64,000 nucleotides of DNA from contig PUDQ02000033.1 of assembly GCA_002964805.2 (NCBI GenBank), forward strand, positions 372,001-436,000, given 5' to 3'. Below the pieces are notes generated by a model. The model ran no database searches and had not been told where the DNA came from. It was given only the letters and a program-made list of their open reading frames with translations. The translations under genes were made by a program, and so were the position numbers. The first letter of the stretch is position 1. Each line of letters starts with the position of its first letter. This stretch comes from Trametes villosa (lineage: Eukaryota > Basidiomycota > Agaricomycetes > Polyporales > Polyporaceae). Shown here piece by piece: positions 56,548 through 64,000 of the stretch.

Positions 56548-56680
56548 TATTGAAACACACCGAAAAGTGAAACGTTTCAGCGGGTCCGTCTGAGCGCGCG
56601 TTCACTGCTGAAAAGCAGTTGAATGCTCGCGGACGGATAATATTGATGCTTTTCAATCAAGCTTTTCATTCGTTTCAATA
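56548..56680. repeat. Long imperfect palindrome with GAAA tip
   Basis: The outer arms TATTGAAAC (56548-56556) and GTTTCAATA (56672-56680) are exact complements. Further inward TCCGTC (56585-56590) pairs GACGGA (56632-56637). At the centre CTGCT (56605-56609), GAAA and AGCAG (56614-56618) form a tetraloop hairpin. All three pairings share nearly the same midpoint, about 56611-56614. This is a nested fold-back, as in a small MITE-like element or a hairpin RNA locus. Confidence 0.6.
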
Positions 56681-57410
56681 GCTGAGCACAATTTGTGGTC
56701 ATTCTTATCTATACAGAATACAGGGACGGTACTACAAGCCGACAACAGGAAGAAGGTAGGATCGAAGCGGTCACGAACTCAGTGCGCATTCCGTACCTAC
56801 CCACCTGACAATGAGCAATGTCCGGACAGCTTACGACGCCAGCAATACGTACGGGCAACATTCGAAGGGGCAGACGAACGTATAGCTGAGTATGCGCCAT
56901 CTGCACCGTCTGGAATAACGAACGCACCGGGTAGTTTACTCACAATACCTCAATGAATCCGACGTGTGTTTGGTTGTTCGTCGTGGTGGCTTGCTGAACG
57001 AAGAGCCGAGAAGATACACCATGGGGCATCCAGCGACAGATAGGAGAGCCTGCGAATATAGAAGCGCGACTGAGCGAGGCAGAAAGCCAGCGAGGTGGTG
57101 GTCGGGAGCAAAGCAGAGCGCGCCCAACAGCGGTCGGAATGCCGCCACATATCTTTTAGACGCCCGCGGGGGTCCATGACGTCAGCGCCTCCAACTGCTT
57201 GTGTGGACTTAGAGAGAATTTTGGCCAACCTAAGCGTTGTATATCATCCTCGATTGGGTGAAAATTGGAGCTGTGGCTTTCACGCCCTTTTCACTCAAAT
57301 CCGGAATTCATCCAACCTCCAGATGAAATAGCCATTACAACAGGGCGCCGGTGTCTATTCACACGCGCTGGCGTGCACGGTGGGTGATTGCCTCAGCTCA
57401 GCTGCTTTCC

Positions 57411-57938
57411 TCAGCTGCGCACACATCGCATCTCCGCGCTTACCCGCGACTTCTCTGCGTTCAGACTGTTCGTACGTGTTTCGTAAAGGAATAGATCGAC
57501 TGAGAAGCGGGTACGAAGAACAAGAAGTACGATTGGGACGAGCGCATTGACAACCGAGGCTATGGAGTGGTGCGTAACGATCAAGGAAATATCACTTGTG
57601 GCAGAGACCCACTGACCGCCGCAGTTCACTTCGTGGATACCGTACGGACATGACAGACACAGGTATAGGGCATTCACACACCCTGGGCGGGGCAGCCGCC
57701 GCCGCAGCGGGAATGTGGAACTGGCCGGCGGCAATGGTGAGGTGAGAAGGGCTGCTTGTCTGAATATCTTCGGCGAGATGTGCGCACGCGCGTGACCTGG
57801 GGATACTTGCCAAACGCTACCGCAAGTCTCCGCAAGTCCGCGACGTACATAGAGGGCTGGACGATAGTAGCCGAGAGGCTCGCGGTTCGGGCGTACCTGG
57901 CCCAGAGCCGCGTCATTTGTCGTAAAGCCGCCATACAC
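57411..57938 (-). other. Possible coding fragment with one membrane segment
   Basis: An open frame of about 175 codons on the minus strand contains HEVNCGGQWVSATSDISLIV followed by THHSIASVVNALVPIVLLVL, which would be a credible membrane helix. Its upstream half shows no family similarity, and a donor-like GTGATATTT suggests a spliced gene or a remnant. I cannot name it and it may be chance. Confidence 0.22.
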
Positions 57939-58438
57939 CCCTCATTCTCCTCAAACTGAGGGCGAGCCGCACTCAATAGACCGGGCCTGCCCACCGCAAG
58001 GGTGATTGATGGACGGCATGCGCGCTGAGTTGGAGGAAGAGAAGGGAGGGGGTGAAAGGAAGAACGGAGGACGCGGCGCTAGAACGCGACGCCCAGTGCC
58101 AATATGGCGGAGTTTGAAACACCATTATGTGTTGGAACATGGGTTAGCACGTCCTCTCCTCCACAGCCGATCCCCGCCTTGCTGCTCTCCCCCCTCCCCT
58201 CTCCTCCGCCCCCCGCGACCCCCTCCGCGAGTCGCAAACAAGGAGCGGAAGCCTCTGCGAAAGTGACTGGCACTGGCACGCGGGATACAGACACGGACGA
58301 ACCAGGTACGCTTAGCCGCCAAGCTTACCCGACGTCCATGGCGCGACTGACAATCCCATCTGCACGTTGAACAGGTCACCTCGCAGACACGTCTCTACGC
58401 GTCCTTTCCTGCGACTCTGGCTGCTAGGACCCCCCACA

Positions 58439-60565
58439 ATGGACCACGACTACAACGAGCCGGCGCTGGCTCTCTCCGACGTCGTGCACGACGAACCCCT
58501 TCCCGACGACCACCAACACCACCACCTGCACGCGCTCGCAGTCTCCTCGCCCTCGCGCCCCCATTCGCCCCCTGCGCCCTCCCCGTTCCAGCACCAGCCC
58601 TCCGCGCACCTGGCGCGCGAGGTCCCCGACCTCCGCTATCCCTCCTCGGAGCATGAGCAACCCGAACACGAACACGACCTCTCCTCCGCGCTCCCCGCAG
58701 AAGGCCTTCCCACCTTCACCATCGAACAGCTCGAGCGCGAAATCTCCACCTTCCTCCACCAGAACTCTGCGGCCATTCTCAGTGCCGCGTCCGCCGCCGC
58801 TTCCCAGCGCGAGGATGAACACCATTCCCCCGCGCCTGCCTCCCACGCGCACCCGCCACCAGATGACTCCGCCCTGTCAGACGTCCAGCGCGACGTCGAC
58901 GCGCTCGCCGGGGTCCTTGGGCTGAACCTGAGCGGCCTGGCGGCCGTCCTCCAGGCCGCACATGCGCAGGCCGCGGAGGAAGAGCGCGCCGCGGAGGCCC
59001 TCGCCGCCGCGGATCCGGAGCTGGTGCAGCGAAGGCAGGAGGAAGAGATGGAGAAGAAGGCGACGCGGAGCGCCCCCGCGTTCCATTACCCCGCCAGCGA
59101 CACCGTGCCCATGCTCTCGCATTCGGGGAGCCCGACGGACGGGTCGGACTACTACTTCGACGAGGAGGGGGACAGCGAGCGGGAGGATGCGTTCGCGGGC
59201 CACGGCTCGTCTTCTCCAATCGAGTGCGCCGGCGCGGAGGTGCACCCGCCGGAGTTCACGGACACGGACATCAACGACATCCTCAACCACTTCACGCAGT
59301 TCGATCAGGAGCCTCCGCCTGAGCTCGACTCGACGCCACAAGCTGCAGGGTCCTCCCCTGTTATACCCCCGCTCTCCTCGGATATCCGCTCGTCGTCCTC
59401 TACGCCGCCATTTGCCCCGCCACCTGTATCATCAACATCCACTTCGTACGAGAGCATCATCACTCCCCAAGAACAGCCCGTTGCTTCTACCTCCGCCCTC
59501 CCGCCTGCTGAAGCGCCACAGTCGAAGGACGGCAAGGGCAAGGACAACAAGTCGAACCAGACTCATGTCTGTGATCAATGCACGAAGTCCTTCAGCCGCA
59601 GGAGCGACCTCTGCCGACACATGCGTATACACACGGGCGAGCGGCCGTTTGTGTGCTCTGAAGCCGGATGCGGCAAGACGTTCATCCAGGTACGCCGTCT
59701 CCCACATAAGCGGGGCCACCCATGCTGACAGTTGTACAGCGATCTGCGCTGCATGTTCATCTTCGCGTGCACACAGGCGAGAAGCCGCATTTCTGTGAAT
59801 ACCCTGATTGCGGGAAGACCTTCGGGGACTCAAGCAGTCTTGCCCGTCATCGACGGACGCATACCGGCAAGCGGCCTTATCAATGCGAAGACCCGGGATG
59901 TGATAAGACGTTTACGCGGCGGACGACGCTGACGGCGCACATGAAGACGCACGATCCAACTTGGGAGCCGGACCCAAACATGTACGAGAGTAACCCACGG
60001 TCTATTGCGTAGCGCTAACCCGGTACCCTACAGCAAATACAGTTTCAAGGCCAAACGGCCGAGGTTGGCGGATAGCAGCACGGCCGACCAGGAGCTGGAG
60101 GCGTCTGTGCGGACGCTCTCAGCACTGCTCACTCAGGGCGACCCGAATATGATCGCATCCGGCCCTACAGCGGGCAACCCTATCCTCGAGGAGCGCATGG
60201 CCGCGACGCTCACGGCGGAGATCGCGGCCGCCCTTGCGCACCAAACTCCGGGGTACGTGTACGACGAGGACGAGGAAGACGAGCTGGAGGAGGACCAATA
60301 CGAGTCCGGGCCGGAGCAGGGCCGGGCGGAATACGAGGTCCGAGGGGGGCAGAGCCAGACGACGAGCGAGGGAGGATCGCCGGTGGATCTGGCGGGCGAC
60401 GGCCGGGCGAAGGCGGGGAAGACGAGGCCGGGGGGTGGGATGGCGCAGGTGATGGTGGTGGAGGGACTGGACGACGATGCGTTCCCGATCCCGCTCAGGA
60501 CGCGCAAGGGCAAGGAGCCGGTGGGCACGGCGCTGGTGGGGACGGGCATGAAGCGCAAACGCTGA
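58439..60565 (+). CDS. C2H2 zinc-finger transcription factor, four fingers
   Basis: This is a probable DNA-binding regulator. It starts [20 protein letters not shown] and has a long acidic, His/Ser/Pro-rich N-terminal half. That half includes a heptad-like stretch [20 protein letters not shown] and an acidic patch [20 protein letters not shown] that could activate transcription. The fingers are [58 protein letters not shown] and [20 protein letters not shown], joined by standard TGE(R/K)P linkers or TGKRP. A short intron interrupts finger 2 near 59690-59740 and another follows the fingers near 59980-60030. The C-terminus has the acidic [17 protein letters not shown] and a basic end, GMKRKR. 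The fingers resemble ZNF143/Azf1-type arrays, but the target is unknown. Confidence 0.9.
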
Positions 60566-60945
60566 GCGCGCGGCCTGCGCTCGGGCAGGGTGGCGGCGGC
60601 TGCTGGCTGGTACTGTACATCTACATAATCTAGTGCGTAATGGAGGCACACGCCGGTGCGCTTGGGCTTGCTCAGTTGCTGATACACCGTTTGCTGCAGC
60701 TGCGCGCGGCCGGGGCGGGGGCGTCGTCGGAAATGCGATCCGTCTTGGGATGGCCGGAGCTCAGGACATGTGAAGTGGGGGACCTGCCCGAATAGGCAGC
60801 GCGATTGGGGCAGGCCGCGGAAAGGGGCCCCCCGCGCTCCCGACGCCCATCTCCCCTCCGTCCCCCTCCGCATCTCTATTAAACGCACTCAACGCGGTCG
60901 ACACCTCCCCCCACATCACTCTCGCACCCCCCGCAACACGCAGCC
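60566..60945 (+). promoter_or_regulatory. Promoter region of FBP1
   Basis: These 380 bases lie between the zinc-finger gene and FBP1. GTGGGG at 60775-60780 fits the SYGGRG consensus of CreA/Mig1 glucose repressors, and the 5' leader is C-rich. Such short motifs are frequent by chance in GC-rich DNA. Confidence 0.35.
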
Positions 60946-62348
60946 ATGTCTGGAGAGGAGCAGCCCAACACCGATATCATCACCCTCACCCGGTACGTCG
61001 CGCGCCCGGCCCTGTCTCCCGGACGAGCGCTCATCGCACTCATCGTCCCCGCACGCCCGCTGCCTGCGCCCCGCCAGCCATGTCCTCGCCGACCAGTTTA
61101 GGATCGGGCCCGCCGCGACGGGTGACCTCACCCTCCTGCTCACCGCGATCCAGACGACGTCCAAGTTCATCGCGACGAATGTCCGGAAAGCGCGCCTAAT
61201 CAACCTGTGAGTGCCTCCCCGCGCGCCCCGCACTCGATAAGGCGATCTCACTGCTATGCGCGCCGTGCAGCGTCGGGCTGGCGGGCGAGACGAACGTGCA
61301 GGGCGAGGAGCAGAAGAAGCTGGACGTGCTCTCGAACGACATCATGGTGAACTCGCTGCGCGCGTCCGGCAAGTGCGCCGTGCTCGTCTCGGAGGAGCTC
61401 GAGGAGGCGGTCGTGATCGAGGACCGGTACAAGGGCAAGTACTGCGTCGTCTTCGACCCGCTCGACGGCAGCAGCAACATCGACGCCGGTGTGAACATCG
61501 GCACCATCTTCGGCATCTACCACATCGTGCGTGCGCCTCCCCCTCTCTCCCTGTGATTCTCCTAGGCACGCCCGCGGGAGAGCGTCGCGTATGACGAAGC
61601 TAACGCGTTGGCTTGCAGGCGCCGGGCTCGAAGGGGACGATCTCGGATGTGCTACGGCCGGGCAGCCAGATGGTCGCGGCGGGTTACACGATGTGAGTGC
61701 GTGCGAAGGACGGCGCGGCCCGCGGGCTCACGCGTATCTTCTGGACAGGTACGGCTCGTCGGCGAACCTGGTCCTGAGCACAGGAAACGGCGTGAACGGC
61801 TACACGCTCGACGCCGCTCTGGGCGAGTTCATCCTCACGCATCCAGACGTGCGTGCCCGTGTTTCCTTATCCTCGCGCGCGCCCGGGATGCGGGACGCTG
61901 ACGCTTCCGTTCCGCCGTGCAGATCAAGATCCCGCCGCGGGGCAAGATCTACTCGTTCAACGAGGGGAACTCGATGTACTTCCACGAGCCGGTCGTGAAC
62001 TACCTCAACAGCATCAAGTACCCCGCGGGCGGCAAGGCGCCGTACAGCGCGCGGTACATCGGCTCGATGGTCGCGGACGTGCACCGCACGCTGCTCTACG
62101 GCGGCATCTTCGGCTACCCGGACGACAAGAAGAGCAAGAAGGGCAAGCTGCGGCTCCTCTACGAGGCGTTCCCGATGGCGTACCTCACCGAGCAAGCGGG
62201 CGGCGTCGCGACGACGGGCACGAAGCGCATCCTCGACATCGTCCCCACCGGCATCCACGAGCGCTGCCCGGTCTTCCTCGGCAGCAAGGAGGACGTGCAG
62301 GATTTGATGAAGTTCTACCAGGAGGCGGGCGGGGAGGCGAAGGCGTAG
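60946..62348 (+). CDS. FBP1: Fructose-1,6-bisphosphatase
   Basis: This key gluconeogenic enzyme hydrolyses fructose 1,6-bisphosphate to fructose 6-phosphate in the cytosol with Mg2+. It starts [20 protein letters not shown] followed by [17 protein letters not shown]. It continues [20 protein letters not shown] and [20 protein letters not shown]. The metal site motif is [40 protein letters not shown] and [20 protein letters not shown] follow, with [20 protein letters not shown]. The family active-site signature is [20 protein letters not shown]. It ends [12 protein letters not shown]. Six short introns are present and the length (about 335 residues) is normal. Glucose repression is expected from the family, not shown here. 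Confidence 0.96.
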
Positions 62349-62626
62349 GCTGTAGATGCGGACTGAGCGATGCGAAGCTGAGACGATGTAATATCCTGTA
62401 TACTGTATGCATGATCTACCCTTTCCGTATGTGGCGTGCGCATTGTACCGATGGTGCAAGTGGGATGTGTGGTATGTGGAGAAACGAGCAACGTGAGCAA
62501 CATGGGCATGGGAGTCCTGCTGGAAACCGGAGACATTATGTAGGAACCGTGGAGAAAACTACATCAAGACATAAGACGTGCATCCCGAGAGCATGGAACA
62601 CATTAGCAAAACACGGCAGGGAGCCC

Positions 62627-64000
62627 TCATTCCCAGACGTTCACCATCTCCGATTCGTGGGTCATGACCGCCGCGTCCTTCCGCACGGGGTTGACACGCG
62701 GGTATACGAACTGTACTACGGTCAGCAGCCGTCGAGGAGGGAGAACGTGTGTACATACCTTCTCGTCATATTCGTGTAGCACTTCGGCAGCAATAATGGC
62801 CTTGTCCTTGAGCAGGGCTTCGTAGGAACGCGACAGAGCGCGCGTCTGGGCAGATGAAACGTTCGGAACAGGACATAACTGCGAGCCTTGAAAAACACGC
62901 ACCTGCACCCCAACCATAAACATGACCAAGAAGATCATCATCCAGTTCGCGCTCGAGAGCGCCATCCACAACAACGCATGCACAGGCGAGTACGTGCCGA
63001 ACAGCGCCATCTCGAGCGCGCCGGGCGTCCACACCTCGAGCTGCTGCACGCGCGCGTCCTCCTCCCACGGCTGCGGCGCGCGCGCCTTCGGCGGGCTCAG
63101 GTTCAGCAGGAAGCGCACGCTCACGCGCAGCCCGCGCCAGAGCGCGCTGAGGAACGCGGCGAGGAGCGCGGCGAGGGCGGCGGGGAGGGAGCGCCGCGGC
63201 ACGGCCTCGTCGGAGGACGCGCGGTGCGGCGTGCGGGGGCGCTTGATGAAGGAGGCGTGCGGGGAGGAGACGGGCTCGGCGGCGAGGTTGAGGTAGTAGA
63301 CGCGCGTGCGGGTGAAGAGGAAGAGCGCGTTCACGATGGAGGCGGAGACGAGGATGAAGGTCATCGGGACGGTCTGTCGGCGACATTCACGATCAGAAAC
63401 GGTAGGTGAAGATGAGGAGGGAATGTGGCGTACCCAGTCAAACCAGGACTCGCCCTCGCCTTCTCGGTACATGTCTTCCCATCCGAGGTCGGAGTCAGGA
63501 ACCCTGCGGATCTGCGAGACGCGCACACAGAGGTGGAGGAAATGCATGGTGCCGCCGATAATCCATGCTGAGTTTTCGGGCGACGGTAGAGGGAGGTTGT
63601 TGGGGAACTGCGAGATCTCGAAGGAAATTTGAGACGGTATCGACGTGATTCTAATTGGGGAATATAAGTTGAGCAGCTAGTTACAGCACGTGCATGAATC
63701 CGAATATTGTGTCGCAGAGTGCACGGGCGCGGATGTCGATCACCGTCCACTGCGGAACGTTGTGGCTAGTGCATATACCCCGGTATTCAACAATCTTGTG
63801 TTGACAGGATATACTGCTTTCAATAGAGACAGGAGTTTGCACAACTCACCTGTCGTACAGAGACTTTTTGCGTACCACCCGCTTGCCGGGAGTGCCCATA
63901 CCAGGAGTGCCGACATCGCTGCCCCGGCTTCTCCGTTTATTGGGGGTGGAGAACGGTGGAGGTCTCCTCGATCTCGCTGCTTCCCAGTCAAAAGGCTGAG
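62627..64000 (-). CDS. NUR1: Nuclear rim protein Nur1, 5' end outside the window
   Basis: Nur1 is an inner nuclear membrane protein that, with the LEM-domain protein Heh1/Lem2, tethers rDNA and heterochromatin to the nuclear edge in yeasts. The part in the window begins in a basic, Pro/Gly-rich segment (GSDVGTPGMGTPGKRVVRKK followed by SLYDR). Then come HNVPQWTVIDIRARALCDTI, NSAWIIGGTMHFLHLC and the first membrane segments. TVPMTFILVSASIVNALFLF and SSANWMMIFLVMFMVGVQ are membrane helices. The conserved C-terminal part is LSRSYEALLKDKAIIAAEVL, then FVYPRVNPVRKDAAVMTHES and EMVNVWE. Six introns lie in the visible part. The start codon lies beyond base 64000. Confidence 0.86.

Larger units (their letters stand above)
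56220..58438. other. Gene-poor region with inverted repeats
   Basis: This 2.2 kb gap is the longest in the window and, from about 56440 to 57340, looks lower in GC than its surroundings. It contains two inverted-repeat structures listed separately. The last part, from about 58150, is the GC- and CT-rich promoter of the zinc-finger gene. Confidence 0.5.

Noticed and set aside
58962..59798. Second-frame open stretch in the zinc-finger gene
   Set aside because: The translation is an Arg/Ser-rich shadow; the four zinc fingers fix the true frame.

Overview
The window reads as nuclear DNA of an Agaricomycete basidiomycete, most likely a polypore-type wood fungus. It is GC-rich, genes lie close together on both strands, and almost every gene is cut by many short introns of about 45-65 bases with GT...AG ends. 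The protein families fit: a GMC oxidoreductase cluster, a DUF6534 membrane protein, a Pmp3-type protein with a long tail, and a fused C1-THF synthase. I assigned every gene by reading translated exons. Splice sites were placed by eye, so gene ends are firmer than internal junctions.

Layout: 0-13.6 kb holds housekeeping genes: the 3' end of a mitochondrial carrier, BUB2 (-), AP-4 epsilon adaptin (+), CCT4 (-), UFD1 (+), N-myristoyltransferase (-) and OGG1 (-). From 14 to 18.5 kb there are three poorly known genes: a small secreted protein, a charged nuclear-looking protein and a conserved hypothetical. From 19.2 to 35.3 kb lies the accessory part: four GMC oxidoreductase genes, one with a signal peptide on + and three leaderless paralogs on -, with a DUF6534 seven-helix-type membrane protein between the last two. 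This stretch also has two gaps of more than 1.2 kb with no recognisable gene.

From 36 to 51.8 kb the housekeeping genes resume: a GCIP-like protein, splicing factor SLT11/ECM2, NPR2 (GATOR1/SEACIT), RCL1, UBA3, mitochondrial PheRS, the GrpE homolog MGE1, and C1-tetrahydrofolate synthase. From 52 to 64 kb come a PNGase A-type amidase, a Pmp3-domain protein, a 2.2 kb gene-poor stretch with nested inverted repeats, a four-finger C2H2 regulator, fructose-1,6-bisphosphatase, and NUR1 running off the window end.

How the genes relate: several are divergent pairs with short shared promoters (BUB2/AP-4 epsilon, CCT4/UFD1, RCL1/UBA3, MGE1/C1-THF synthase). CCT4, UFD1, UBA3 and MGE1 all serve protein folding or ubiquitin-like modification. 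The GMC/DUF6534 block is the only part that looks like a locally expanded, possibly co-regulated cluster. I found no complete transposon, no convincing tRNA or rRNA gene, and no CRISPR array. No wholly new system is demonstrated. The best leads are the GMC/DUF6534 cluster and the palindromic element near 56.6 kb.
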